This document shows positions 12,678-25,600 of a DNA stretch of 64,000 nt, one piece after another. The notes under the pieces were generated by a model that did no database searches, was not told the origin of the DNA, and saw nothing but the letters and a program-made list of their open reading frames with translations. The DNA lies in assembly GCF_001577835.2 (NCBI RefSeq), contig NC_029521.1:12460000-12523999 (forward strand). Reading direction: 5' to 3'. Both the position numbers and the translations under genes were made by a program. Position 1 is the stretch's first letter. The number at the start of each line of letters is the position of its first letter. Source of the stretch: Coturnix japonica. Lineage: Eukaryota > Chordata > Aves > Galliformes > Phasianidae.

Positions 12678-15600
12678 CTGTAAAATTTAAAAGATTAAGT
12701 TTACAACAGGTTAGCAGAATAACTTTCAGGCAACTCAACCTCAGTCATTAAGAATCTATGTTGTATCTTATTACTTTGCTCCAAGGTTACCTACATTCAT
12801 TTACATACAAAATCCACAGAAAGCTAGTTATGTGGACCCAACAAACTATAAACTGGATATCCAAAGACTTCATTTGATAACTTCTCTACCTGAAGGTGTG
12901 CATCAAGAAGGAAAACTATGCACAGAAAGATTTGTGAGGGAATGCAAGTATGATTTTTATACGTTTTCAGACAGAACTAACCAACAGTGATATCGCATTA
13001 ACAGGTGTTGGCATGTCTAAACAGAACAAGTTCAAAGTTAAGCTATCAAACGTGATAGTCAGCTGTTAAACAAACCACTGAGGAATATGATGCAGAAATA
13101 CCATTAGACAGCATAATTTGTCTTACGTGAAGGTTTTCTGTGCAACAGAACTTATTGTCAAGTATCTACTTTGCCTTCAAGACAAAATTATTCTGTAAAC
13201 TCAAAATAGTTGCATATAAATACACCAAACTTAATTGTTTGTGTCATGCATGAAAGGCATGGATGTGAAAGCCCTTACCTGGCCTCAGGGTCTGGGTGTA
13301 ACCCAATCCAACTAGACTAGAGTTGTTCACTTTTGCCTGGAAAAAATAAACAAAAACACAGAAGCAATTGAAATGTTTTAATTGGAGAGTTATTATTATT
13401 AGGAGCTATCAACATGCTACATGTTCTTTCATTATCTCTGTGCTTACTAGATTGTCTTCCTAGCTATGCCTTTGCCCAAGAATATAAATCCATTTAATTG
13501 AAGACAGGATTGCAGAGGCAGGGAGAACTAATTGTTAATGGAATGTAGTTTGGCTGGTGAACTTCTCTCCACTCTTTTGAGAACACAGCAACTCATCACC
13601 AGTTGCCAAAAACAAACCACTTCGGAAAAAATCCCTTATATTTATATTATTAGAAAATAATCCATATTTTGCATATCCAATAAAAAAAGTAGTAGACATT
13701 TCAGAGTACCAACATAACAAGGATATGCAAAACGTTTTTTCCCCCGTTTTGCATCAATTTCTCTGTGGACTACTGAAATAATTCCAAGTTAAATTCTAGC
13801 TTTATAACAGAAAACTTGCCTGCAGTATGGATTTCAACCAGCATCTCTTACAAACTTCACTGCAGGCAACATTTAAATACTACTTGTTTTATTAGTAACT
13901 GCTTGGATTCCCAGTCTAGCTCTTGCAAGACTTTTGGATTAGTCATCTTCTTTTGTACTAACATACATGCTCAGAAACTGAAAAGCAGCTCTGTTTAGCA
14001 TAACCCTTTTTGTTAGAATCATACTTACAGAGATAGAAGCGTTGGAATCCAACTTGTATTTAGCTGCAATTCCAAAGCGAGTGCTGTTGCTACCAGCTGT
14101 CCATGCCAGGTTTACGGCAGTTTCAAGACTGTCACTCACTTTCTGGTAAATTGAACCACCAAATTCCGAACCATCATTGCTGCATAGATGAAAAATACAA
14201 CTTCTTATATCTACATAAACTCACTCTTTTTTTTAAGAAGCAGTTCAAATTTCTAGTTAAGTAAGAATTTAGAAAGTTTGTTTCCCACTTTTAGACTGGA
14301 TAAGGGAAGATGAAAATGAAATTCTTATATCATGCTTTGTAGCTTTCCCCATCTCAACTTCCACGAAACCAGACAGAACAATCCCCATTCAAAAGAAAAT
14401 CCATCTCAAAATCAAGTTATGACCTAAACAAACATACTAAAACAATGTATTAGATTACAGTGAAGTATCACGTTCTTCAGATTTTAGTCAGCTTGCTCTA
14501 AAGAACACCCAAAGTCTCTAACTACAGCAATTTGAAGCAAGTTCAGAATGAACTTCAGTTCATTCACACTCCAGTTGTACTCTAGGCATTTTATGCACTC
14601 ATCCCATCAATACAGGAAGATGAACTTACTCAAAAAGCAGAACTATTTTTGTTCCAGAAACTGCTTCTGGCCCACTTAAATAGTGCAGCACTAATTGCTA
14701 CCCCTAACAAATGGACTGCCTCCTAAATTAGTCAGATACAGCTCAACACATGGGGAAAGCTGGATAAAGTCTTTCAACCAGCTCTGCATAACGAGCTTAT
14801 CAAGCTTCCAAGTATCTGGTAAACTGTAGCATGTAAATCTTAACAAGTCATTATTTAGTGTATTCAGCATTCTGAAAAAGAGACAAAGTAGTATTTATTT
14901 ACAAAGTTTGATATTACAAAAACTCATGCTGCTGATGTGCCTTGCAAGCACATCTTGGTAGTTTAAACGTGTATATAGAAGGAAGGCAGAAAAAAACCTG
15001 CTTTTGTAGAACAGGACACAATTACCAGTACTTACACGTTGGTGTGAAGTTGGAAATCTCCAGTCTTGTAACCCACAGAGAAGTTATTCCTTGTCAATTT
15101 TGATTTGGCACTATCAAAAGTCATTTGATAGCCCGCTAGCCATCCTTCATAACCAAAGACAGCTGAACCATGGATTGCAGGCCCAGCAAAATCAAAGTCA
15201 ACATCACAACCTAGGTTTAGGCATTCACGTTTATATGCTGACTTAATTTTACCACTTTTCTTTCTGAAATAGAGAAACGGTTAAGACAGTTTGGTTATTC
15301 TCAATGAGAAGACAAATTTGAGCCACATGCCTCAACAGAATGCACCTAAATGCCATGCATATATATCCAAAAGACTGATCCAAATCACAGGTAACTCAAA
15401 CTATTAAAAAAAAAAAATCATACCATAGATGCGTTGTGATGAAGGTAGAAACACATTCACATCTCCTGCAATAGTCCAACTAAATATTTCTATCTCAGAA
15501 ATCAAGAGAAACAGACAGTTGAAGTGTCCAATACTAAGCCCCCAGGATAAGATCCAGTGTGGAAAAGCAGAAGTCTTTAGCACGGGGGTTTGCTAATTTG

Positions 15601-18286
15601 GACCAATAACAAACATCTGCTGATCTGACACACCAGATGGAACATTTACCAACCACATGTGTAGCATGATACACAAGGTAAAAAGGCAAAAAAAATCTTA
15701 CCCTGTATTTGGTGAGAAAGTTGTATCAAATGTCAACTTCAAGCCTTTGGCAATCTAAACGAAGAATGAGAAAATAAAGCTATAAATTCAGTCCTGCTAG
15801 TTAAGTGAAAGAAAGGAATACTCAGCTAATCTATTACCTGATCTTCAATTGCAATTTCTGTTCCCAGAGTGTTATCTGTGTTCCATTTTTCTGTGAAAGT
15901 CAGCCCATACTCAGCCCACTTGTATTTGGTCTCCAAGCTTCCATTCACTTTTCCAGTATCTGTGTTCGATGAACCAGATGTTGTGAATTCCTAGAAAGGA
16001 CAGTGACTGTGTTATACCAAATAAATATGTGATCCTGAAAGCTTTACAAAGTGACAGAAGAGAAAGACCTTTCTTCACTGAAGATCCTGTTCTATATAAC
16101 ATCAGATAATTCAGGGGACAGCAATGTAACATGGATTAGAAGAACCAGATGACTCACATCCACATTACAGACTTCTCCCTTCTCACCCTCCATCTCAAAT
16201 GCAGTGTGTACTGCTATTACAAAATAGAGGTTTATAATGCAACTCAAAAGCAATACAAAAGCATTCTTCTCAAAAAGAAGAAAAAAGCTTTCCAAAATAA
16301 GGTTAAGTCTGGTACTGTTGAGGGCGGGGAAAAAAGAAAAATCAAACCAAACAAGGAGTCTTTAATATAAGTTTATGCACATTCTCTTCCTGGGAAGGAG
16401 GTGTTGTAACTGAAATGGGATTCACACAAGAGCTTGAATTTTGCAGTAAGTTTTAGCAGGATAACCACTAGACCTTGACAGAAACAAATGGAAAAAGGAC
16501 TACATCTATAATAGGACCCTCACAAACAGTGTTTCTTCTGGAATGCAGCCCTCTACAAATAAATAGCACATAACCCACACACCTTGTATTTATACAGCCA
16601 GTTACACAGTTAAAACTTCCTGCTCTTGGGGGGCGGAATCTACCTTTACATCTTGCAAAGTCTGCTATAGAAACAGATGGAAGTTGCAGGAGATACTGCT
16701 TGCATTACCAAGATATCTACCACGGAACATAACAGCATTTGAATACCTTTTAAAGGAAATGCACAGCGCTGTTTCACTACCAACTACTTCACACATGGAG
16801 TAAGATGTCAAAAATTTAGACAAAGTTGCATGTTAAACAGCAAAAATGGTGTCAAATACTTGTTTAGGCTTATCATGAGGGAAAGCTAAGAAACCATTTT
16901 ATTTTACAAAGATTAAGACAGCTTTTTTGTTGTTTTTTGTGATATTTGTAATAGTGGTATTATATTCAAAGTGAAGTCAGAGCTTTAGGTGCTCCTGAAA
17001 TTTTCATTAATAGCATTAATATAACCTACAAGCTACTTGATGGTATCTGGAAAGTGCTCACATATAATTAAACAAGCATGCAAACATTCAGCCCCCAGAA
17101 ATACAATGAAAAAGTACTTAAACTCACCACTCCACTTGCAGATTTTGTCTTCACATCCAGTTTCACCAGTCCAAACCCTTAATAAACAGAAGTTACATTT
17201 TAAAAGTTAAGCTTTAACTAAGACTATGCAGATTTTCCATGGTGTCGGTTTTCCAACATGTGCACGTATATATACACACATATAAGCATACACATAAAAA
17301 ACCTAGCATAGGCTGGTTTTAATGCTTGAATTTCAAATGCTAAAGCAGTAGAGGTCATTTTAAGAACAAACTAGGAGTTCTGTCTGTCATCACTAAAGAA
17401 TTAGCAAGGAATAGCCTCTCTTGTATATCGTACTTATTACTAACAAAAGATGGCTTCCAAGAGTAAACTTAGTGACAGACAGAGTACATTCTCTTGTTCC
17501 CTGGATGGCACCTACTCTGTACTCAATGCCATTTAAAGAGCAACCCTATTGCATTAAGTCAGCACTAAGGTCTCAAAGAAAAAGTCTGAATGGGGAGTCA
17601 CGAGGAAATACACAGCCACCGGAACATAAGGACTATGGGAGAATAATTTCATTTTCTTACACTCCAACTTGAGTGATAACCCTGGTGAATGAGCTCCTGC
17701 AATAATTCCTAAAGACCTGAAATAAACAGCACTGCAACTAAGCACTTGTTTATTTTTAAACTACGCAACTGCCTACTTAAAAACTTCAGAGAATTCTTTC
17801 AGGCTACTCTTTCCTCTTCTGTTCCAAAAAAGAAAACACCCCAACAACAAAACCACACTAAAGTTACATTGGTATATATACATTTGTGTATCAACAAATG
17901 CATTTGCACAAAGATCCATAAAGGAAGTGCAAATATAGTCCTAAGCTGTGTAACAGTGGATGTTTCTAACCTTGCACACTGTCACAGCTCTTTCCTTAAC
18001 ATTAATGGGATTAATGCAGTAAGGTTTAACAGACCTCATATCAAAATAGCTCACAAAAAAGCCTCCGCTGGCTCATTAGCTGATAGAAATGTTTTAAATG
18101 AAGCATACTCTCCTCCCTTCCGAGAAGCACAGGCATTTGAGCACTCACTGAACTCCACATACATGCTAAACTAAGTCAATTAATTGCTGCAGCGCACTCA
18201 ATACACTACATTGACTCACCATATCCTTTGTTGAAGACATCTCTGGCAGATTTGCCAAGGTCTGCGTATGATGGAGGAACCGCCAT
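12586..18286 (-). CDS. VDAC2: VDAC2, voltage-dependent anion channel 2 (eight coding exons, 283 aa)
   Basis: This gene encodes the mitochondrial outer-membrane beta-barrel porin that passes metabolites and anions; in mammals VDAC2 also anchors BAK. Coding exons on the minus strand are 18220-18286, 17128-17177, 15838-15990, 15702-15754, 15036-15263, 14029-14179, 13279-13336 and 12586-12677. All junctions are GT-AG and the phases join without a break to 852 nt. The protein starts [12 protein letters not shown] and ends LELEA, the normal 283-residue VDAC length. Visible landmarks are the N-terminal helix (about 1-20), the membrane-facing Glu73 and the GLKLTF motif (94-99). It also carries the GYTQTLRPG segment (246-254). 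The 11-residue N-terminal extension of mammalian VDAC2 is absent, and only Cys122 and Cys127 are present. VDAC2 is preferred over VDAC1/3 by sequence (for example [16 protein letters not shown]) and by the SAMD8 neighbour. Five nucleotides of 5' UTR share the first coding exon, so at least one non-coding exon lies upstream. Confidence 0.97.
13279..13336 (-). CDS. VDAC2: VDAC2 coding exon 7, residues 235-254
   Basis: A 58-nt exon encoding [20 protein letters not shown], a conserved C-terminal barrel segment. The donor is gtaagg and splits codon 254. Confidence 0.96.
14029..14179 (-). CDS. VDAC2: VDAC2 coding exon 6, residues 184-234
   Basis: A 151-nt exon encoding [16 protein letters not shown] through LDSNASIS. 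Ser199 and Ser216 stand where human VDAC2 has Cys210 and Cys227. The donor is gtaagt and the exon ends in phase. Confidence 0.97.
15036..15263 (-). CDS. VDAC2: VDAC2 coding exon 5, residues 108-184
   Basis: A 228-nt exon, the largest in the gene, encoding the central strands from [14 protein letters not shown] to DFQLHTNV. It holds the only two cysteines of the protein, Cys122 and Cys127. The donor is gtaagt. Confidence 0.97.
15702..15754 (-). CDS. VDAC2: VDAC2 coding exon 4, residues 91-108
   Basis: A 53-nt exon encoding [18 protein letters not shown]. It carries the GLK motif known from VDACs as a nucleotide-contact segment. Ala92 replaces human Cys103. The donor is gtaaga. Confidence 0.96.
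15838..15990 (-). CDS. VDAC2: VDAC2 coding exon 3, residues 40-90
   Basis: A 153-nt exon, in phase at both ends, encoding the next strands and including [10 protein letters not shown] with Glu73. This is the membrane-facing glutamate that VDAC1 and VDAC2 share. The donor gtaata is weaker than the others and opens an intron of only 83 nt. Confidence 0.96.
17128..17177 (-). CDS. VDAC2: VDAC2 coding exon 2, residues 23-39
   Basis: A 50-nt exon encoding [17 protein letters not shown], the first beta strand. The donor is gtgagt and the exon ends on a codon boundary. Residue 36 is Ala where human VDAC2 has Cys47. Confidence 0.96.
18220..18286 (-). CDS. VDAC2: VDAC2 first coding exon, residues 1-23
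   Basis: This exon encodes the N-terminal helix ([12 protein letters not shown]...). The start ATG is at 18286-18284. The acceptor AG lies at 18293-18292, so only 18287-18291 is 5' UTR in this exon. The donor is gtgagt. It ends after the first base of codon 23. Confidence 0.96.
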
Positions 18287-18291
18287 TGAAC

Positions 18292-21200
18292 CTGAAAGGT
18301 AATGGTGTAATTACAATTCAATCTTTTACTACACACACATACAAAAATGCTACCACAAGAGTTAATGGTGTTCTTTAAGGCAGATTCATACATCAGGGTA
18401 TTTACCAGTCGACAGATAGTTCAATTACATTACGTTGTGAAAAATCTACAGATTTTCTGATAATCGTGAACACTGAACATTTTCTTGGCTCAGGTAGCCC
18501 ATTTATTGTCAAGGGGCCACCACAGAAATCTTTATTTTTCAAATAGTTTTATTCCTTACATCTTTAATTATCACAAACCAACTGAACGTTCACTGAAAAC
18601 CAAGGAGTGAGAAATATGGAAAGCTGCACTGGTAGATGTTTCTGTAAGTTTTACAAAGTCAGGTGCTTATGGAAGTTATCTGAGAAGACCCATAATGTTT
18701 CATTTTCAATATGAGAAAGTGTGCGTATTTGTTTTGCAACATCACTTCCCCCGTATTTAAAATGGTCAAGATAAGATTTGGAAAGGATCTTCAAAGGCTG
18801 TTAACCAGCAATTATTCAGATGAAGATCTTTCCTCCTACACAGGGCAAGAGTTTAAGTCCTGGGGCAAAGGTGGGAAGGGTGAGCACCTTGTTAGCTTAG
18901 CAAGTCATACAAGCGAGAAAGGGAAATGGACTTCTAAGGAGAGCTCTTCTCAGACAGAGCTTCTGGCAAACTCAGTGTTCAAGAACCTGTCATTCACGTC
19001 CAGATCTGACCCAGCTTCCCTGGCCTGCTGGATGCCAGTCTAAGGTCCCACACAGATCTGCACGACGCTCCTCCTCCCTGAAAGGATACTCGCCATCCAT
19101 ACCTTCCTTTGGTGACTACTATCCTTCTATTTCAATACTAAAATGCCAATATTAGAGGCAGCCTATTCCGAATTTTAAAATAGAGAAAACAGAACATATT
19201 TCGCAAAGATGGTGATTTCCCCAAAAGGGTCACAAAAACAAAGGGGAAAACACTAACACTAGCTAAGAAAGCATCATAAAAAAGCCTCCACAATCAAAAA
19301 ATCCTTCCTTTAAAAATTGCCTAAACAAAAATTTAAAAATCTTATTTTAAAATTAATTGGTCACACGTGCTTTTCTGGAAGACAGATGAACATAATTCAC
19401 TATCTCATTCCTCTGTGGGTTTTGTTTCAAAAAACACCTTCAGATTCTAAAACAAAGATCATACTCTTGTATATTAATTTTCAACTGAACACGCTTTCCA
19501 TTCTTATAAAGCACTTTTAACCAGATTTCAATTATCATCCTCTGACTATAGAATTATTCACCTCCTGCAGATCTCTACAAGTTCAGTACATTAGTCACAT
19601 GGGATCAAAGCAGGCTCTTCCCTCCCAGCACTCCCCCATTTTTTTTTAATTAAAAGTCTGTATTTTCTGGCCTTACCAACAAAACAAGAAAACTTGCTTG
19701 AAAACACCTGTCCCAGAATTATTTCCAAGGGCACCATTCCACTAAAGCAGACTGCTTAACTACAGCATCCACAAATAATATACACTGATTATAACTGCTA
19801 TGTGCAGCTTAACTGTATGAACTAATACTATTTTAAAAACATTTATTGTACAAAAAAGGTCTTGTGCCTTAACATTGGTTTCCTATAATCTACTACAGTT
19901 TTTCCAGGTGCCTCTCTCCATCTTCCTAAAGCCCAAAAGGAAAAATTCAACTGCATCATCGCAAAATCATCCAGGCTTAGCTTAGTTTGAAAGAAAAACC
20001 AAGAACCTCTTCAGCAAGAAACGCTAAACTCTACACAGAAGTCAGTAAAGGAATCAACCCAGCACCTGCTGGGGAGTATAAAACAAATCCGTTCTTGCGA
20101 GGAGTAAACTCTTAAAAAAATAAATAATAATATAAGCCTAAGGAAAAGATGATTCAATAGCAGAAACAGATGTGAGTCCCAGTGATGAGACAAAATGGTT
20201 TCTATGATTTATTCAATAAAAAGTAACAGAAGCAGGACAAAACTTGAAGAAAGTGTGGGAGCACTGGTCTTCTCTCACTCCAAATCCCTGGTGTCCAGTT
20301 CATTAGTAGCTTAAAAGGGCTTTGAGAAGTTTCAGCTATGTACTCTTCCTCTGAGTAGGTCCAACTACCGTCTCCAGAAGAATAATTATTACTAGTTCAG
20401 AAGTATCAAAATGCATGTCTGTGCTTAAGGCTACTACATATAAAAATATATGACTGTATGTATAAACTTCTTTCATCTTTAATGTTCCCAAGCTGACTAG
20501 ATATTCATCATAGACAAGAGATTTATGCTAAGGCCCTAAAGTTTAAAAAATAATATTTTTAATTGCCTGTAACTAAATGTGTGGAATTACTGCAATAAAA
20601 GGATACTGCTGTTTTTATCAGGCCAAGTTAAGCATCCTCCCTACTGCAGGAAACTGACTAATCCTTGTCAGCCATTCCAGCCTACAGGCCCAGGTTTCCT
20701 GATAAGGAGTTAAAACAGCTTATGACCTTCACGTTGCTGTTTCAATTCATACGCTGACAGGGACACAAGAGGAAAAAGCAGATGTTATTTGGGGGTACAT
20801 AAAACACCCCGTAAGCCGGGGTCACCACCAGAAAGCTCTTTAAAGGCCAAAATATATCAATTCTGTTTCTTCCAGTGTTGAAAAATTCACTAGATTTGCA
20901 AATCCTTATGATGAGAAGCAATTTTATTCGAGCATGTTTTGAAGCGTCTTTCATCTTCTTACTAATTAGAAGCACCTAAAATAAAGCTACAATTTAATTA
21001 CAAGCCTGTTGTGACAGTAGATATCAAATATCCTAATTTCAGGAACATAGAAAATACTTATTTCAGGTAAGCATCCCACTTTTTCTTTTTATCCCCCTTT
21101 CTATATAGACCTAAAAGAAATAATCTGCTACTTAAATATACTTTCTTCCAAAGCAAAAAGAAAATGAAATGCCAAGATGTGTGAAGGCTGTCACAAGTAT

Positions 21201-21649
21201 TACATCACAGCTTTCTTTCGAGGCAATACTTGGAAAGAGCCCCACACTTAGTAATTAAGGTATGCCAGTGGCTTCAATAACCATTTCCAGACCTCAGGAC
21301 ATTGAGGATCAGCCTAGAGGGCACAGAATTAGGAACAAAATACTTAAGTATTATGTATTAAAATATATAATATTTTTATTATATAAACTTTTATATATAC
21401 TTTTAAACGGCAACAACTAAAGTGAAATTGTATCCTATCATTGAAAATAGCAATAAACCGATACTGAAAATACCGTTAAAAACATGTCCGATCTAACGCT
21501 GACCTCCTTTACGCTTACGGAGCTACTAAACGAGAACTACTACCCTCGCTGTAACTACCTCCCTACTTACACCTCGACGCCTGGCACGCGGACGACGTAG
21601 CCATAGCTAGGCCAATGCACAGACTCTACGGAGAAGGGAGAGAGAGTCA
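18292..21649 (-). other. VDAC2 intron upstream of the first coding exon
   Basis: This is mostly AT-rich intronic sequence between the CpG island and the start-codon exon. It contains an AT-only stretch around 21,350-21,400. No repeat family, RNA gene or additional exon is recognisable. An open frame at 18711-19043 on the plus strand has no recognisable similarity. Confidence 0.6.
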
Positions 21650-22600
21650 AACAGCGCTCGGTTCGCTCCGTGCTCACAAAACCGAAGCAGCGCGGATCCC
21701 CTCTCGCTACGGGCCGGGCCGCGCGGCGCCCGCTGCCGCCGCAAGGTGAACGCTCCGCGCGGCCATCTTGGGCCTCGCGCCTGACCCCCGGCGCTACGGC
21801 CGCCCCTTATGTAACCGCAGCCCGGGCACGGCCGAGGCCATCGCGGGCGGCGGAGCGTCCCGACCCCGTCCCGATCCCCCCACACCCCGTCCCTCCCGAC
21901 CGCCCCCAGCGGGACAACGAGGAACGCGGCCCCGGCCCCGCTCACCGCCCTTCGCTCGCGCCCCACCCGCCTCCCCCGGCACCGCGGGACGAGCCCAGCC
22001 CCGGGCCGGCACCTGGCGAGCGCGAGAGAGCGGCGGGGCCGGGCGGAGCGGGACCGGGGGCGCGGGCGGGTCTGGCCGTGAGGAGGCCGCGCTGCTGCAG
22101 CCGCTGGCACTGGAGGGCGAAGTGAAGGAGACACCGATCCGCCCGCCCGCCGCCGCCCCGCAGGACCCCGGTCAGAAGGGGCCGTCCCGCGAGGTGCCCG
22201 TCCCCACGGAGCGCCCCGCGCGCCCGTCCGCCCGACCCGAGAGACCCCCAGCGCGGGCACACACGGGAACACAAGGCTCCAGCCGTGAGAAACGCCGTAC
22301 CCTCAGCGCGGAGCCGGGATGGAGCGACGTGGGCCGGCAGGCGCTAATTCCGGCAGCCCCAGAGGCGGAGACGGGTCCTCGTGAGAGGGCGGGGCCTGCG
22401 CGGGAGGGCGGCAACGGCCGCGCCTGGAACCCGCGACGCGTCCGCCGCTCAGCAGAGCGGGTGCGGCCCTGCAGCGCGCGGGGCGGAGCGAGGCCTCGGG
22501 CGGCTCCTCAGTCCAGCGGCCCGCACGAGGGAAGACCCGTACACCGGGTGCAGGCCCTGCGAGCCGCCCGCCTAACTCAAGTAGAAACTTCCGCCCCGTA
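21650..22600 (-). promoter_or_regulatory. VDAC2: CpG-island promoter and non-coding first exon region of VDAC2
   Basis: About 950 bases of very GC- and CpG-rich DNA sit in otherwise AT-rich surroundings, 3.4 kb upstream of the first coding exon. The VDAC2 start codon is only 5 nt from a splice acceptor, so transcription must begin in an upstream exon, and this island is the obvious place. A YY1-type motif (minus-strand CCAAGATGGCCGC, 21771-21759) and an ETS-type GCGGAAGT (minus, 22594-22587) are visible. The first-exon donor is not settled; one candidate is gtgagc at 21945-21940. Long frames on both strands through the island are by-products of GC richness. Confidence 0.8.
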
Positions 22601-25600
22601 ACGGTCACCAGCCACAGCACAAGTGGGCACAGGCCCAGCCTCCTTAAAAGTACTCAGTCAGAACCCGTCAGAAAAGTGAAAGCGAGTCAAATCATATTCG
22701 AATCACATGAAATACACGTTAACAAGCACTACTGGTTTCCTCCAACACATGGTACGGCAGCCGTTTTCTTTTTTTTTTCAGCCGTTACTAAAGCAGGCTG
22801 ACCGGCAGTAAATTCCAACTGCCCATCAGCATCTAGTTCTGTTTTAGGTTGGATGTTAGGGGGAAGAACATGAATGTGGCATGAATTGTTCATAATACAA
22901 GTTCATTCTGAATAGAATTTCAGTTTCTTACATCAGAATGGTGGGGTGGCTTTTTTTTATATATATTAGTCATGGTCCGGCTTTATCATTTTAAAGCAAT
23001 CCAGTGAAGTACTTACTGCCCCACCCTGAAGGAAGAAGTTCTGAATCACTTGCCTTGTGAAACAGTTTTGTCTGAGACCGCAGTACACAAAATCCCAGTG
23101 AATGCTGCTGTCTATCCATACATTATAATCATGATTACTTGAAGAAGACATGTATGTAACCAATAAAAAGACAGCTGTAGTGCTCACCAGTTTCCATCAG
23201 AGGTTTATATTCACTTCTAGGTCAAACCTGCAGTCATTATCTGTCCTTCTAAATTTGAGCCTTCAAAGATTAAAAATACAGTGGAAAAGAAACCTTAAGG
23301 TAAGCCTAACTGCATAAACAAGGGCTTATCCTGAAAAGGAACTGACCGATAGCATTCACCACAGATGGTAAAATTATAATCAGCAGAAAATAGGTGGGAA
23401 ATAGTTAAAGTTAGCAGGAACCGAGTTCAGAAGCAGCAAAGCAGTGTTTGTTTTTCTACCAAAGGAGAAAACAGACCCATGCAGAAACCAATGCATTTAA
23501 ATAAGTTGACATAGATGGATATCCAGGTAACCTCAGGGAAATGCCAGTGAATAAGCAGAAAGCCTGTGACTTCAGAGACTAGAGGGTAAGCCAAAGGCAA
23601 ATTTAGGAAAGCCAATAAGGAAGCAAATGTTTGCAGGCCCTAGCAAGGCTGACAGAGACACAGAACCCCTTGCAGTTACCTAGATAACCAAAGCTAGATC
23701 CCCACAGTCCTATACCCAATGCAAACTAGAACTCAGTCCTCATTATGGCTTACAGAGATAACCACACAATCTTCTAACAAATGAGCAGAGCTATGCTGAC
23801 CCAGCCCCAAACAATCAGTAAAAGGAATGGCAAAGAGATGCTGGAAAAGCGCAAAAAGGTACTGAAATAAAAACTAAAGCATGCAGAAGTTGTGCTTACT
23901 CCATCTTCTAGGTTTTCATTTGGACGATCATAAACTCCTTTCCATCTTCTTTTTTTCCCCCACTTTCTGTTGTAGTTTGTTTCTATTCCCTCTGGATTTT
24001 TATCTTTTTCAACTCCAGTAACTCAAGGATTATAGAACTTTAAAAGATAAAATAGAATACTAACTTCTGTTGCTTGCAGGCTTCCTGTCATTCTTAAACA
24101 AGCAAACAAATGGACTTCTCTCCTGAAGGAAGCACCTTCTGGAAAGGGAGGGGCAATTAAATAATCAAATGGTGATTTGCAGGCAAAACACACTAAGAAA
24201 CTTTGAGGGGATCAGCCCAGTGCTTCTAAATGAGTTATGTAAAGCAGTAGATTTGAATGATTGGGGCAATAGTTCCCACCTGCAGTAAATAGGAGAGTAA
24301 CTGATCATTTCTGCTGCATTAATGATGTTTCTCCTTTATGTGCCTGCTCAAGGCTTCTATTCTCTGACCTTGTGTTTCATTCAGGTGTTTCCTCCATTTT
24401 ATACTTGCAGATAAGAATGGAATCACAAAAAGGACAGAAGCATGGAGTTTTTTGGTGATCAGACTCCTATTTAGACCATATCCCTCATGCTGTTACACTT
24501 AGTCATTCAGATCATCTGTATGTTATAGAAGACTCTTACTTTTTGTGGGTCTATATTCTGTTACCTATACTAGCAATTAGACAGTTAGGGCTGAATTTGC
24601 AAATGAACTTTGATCAAAGTTTGTTTTATACACTGGAAAATGCCCCTAATTAGAAAAAAAATGTGGGGGAGGGAGAGGGAAGGGGAATATTTAACAGAAG
24701 TATCTTTTTGAAAGGTTATTAGGCTGTTTTTGATGTGGAAAATATTTATGGCATGAAAATACTTGTGTAAGCAAAATTACACCAGAATTACTCCCACAAC
24801 CTATATCTGTAAGAGCTTCAGTATCAGCAGGTGTTGTAAAGCACTGAAATTTAAGCTAATTCAAGATAATGGTTATTCATAAGTTATCTCATTTATTTTA
24901 TTACATTGCCATGAATTAAAGACAAAATCAACAAATACATGTTGGAGCCTATAGCAGATCATAAGCAAACAGCAGATATTTAACCAGTAATGGATAATCT
25001 TTTCTATCCTCCAGTCCTGCAAACACACACACCCTTATGCATACACGATGACTTCAATTCATGTACCTGCCAAGTGAAGACTTGCAGTTGAAAGCAGATT
25101 ACATCTCTGTAAGTCCCTGAGGAGTAGAAGGGGAGATGTCACAGAAGTCCAGCACTGCATTCATGGTGCAGAACAGAGCAATTACTGCAACAATCAGAGG
25201 CGTGCCTCTGCAATCAGAGGTCACCAATTTTTCAGTCATCTCAAGTTTTCAGAAGTAGTCAAATGAAGATTACATGCCTTAGAAAATTCAACGAACCAAA
25301 GGAATTACACCACAGATTAAATTTTCCTTGTGTAGATGAAACATTTATTTGCCTGCATGCAACAGCTGGCTTGTCTCTGTGTAAGCCGTGTTCCAGCAAG
25401 GGGCAGGGGAGTGCAGGAAGCTGAATGGTGGTTTTTCTGAGCAGTGTTCCCTGAAAGTCCTTGTCTCTCACTGCAGCCATGTCAAGGAGAAGCCTTGATG
25501 CTGTAAATACCATCCTGAGGGCAGGGAACGAGGTGCAGCAGGATGTGTGCAGAGCAATGCAGCCATATGCTGTGCTCAGGAGGAGGGTGGCAGCAATGTA

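Noticed and set aside
17746-18174. 142-codon plus-strand frame
   Set aside because: It lies antisense in a VDAC2 intron, with lysine/asparagine-rich low-information sequence and no recognisable domain.
21607-22601. Long open frames on both strands through the VDAC2 CpG island (up to 277 codons)
   Set aside because: They overlap each other on opposite strands, consist of Arg/Pro/Ala/Gly-rich chance sequence, and follow from the lack of AT-rich stop codons in a CpG island.
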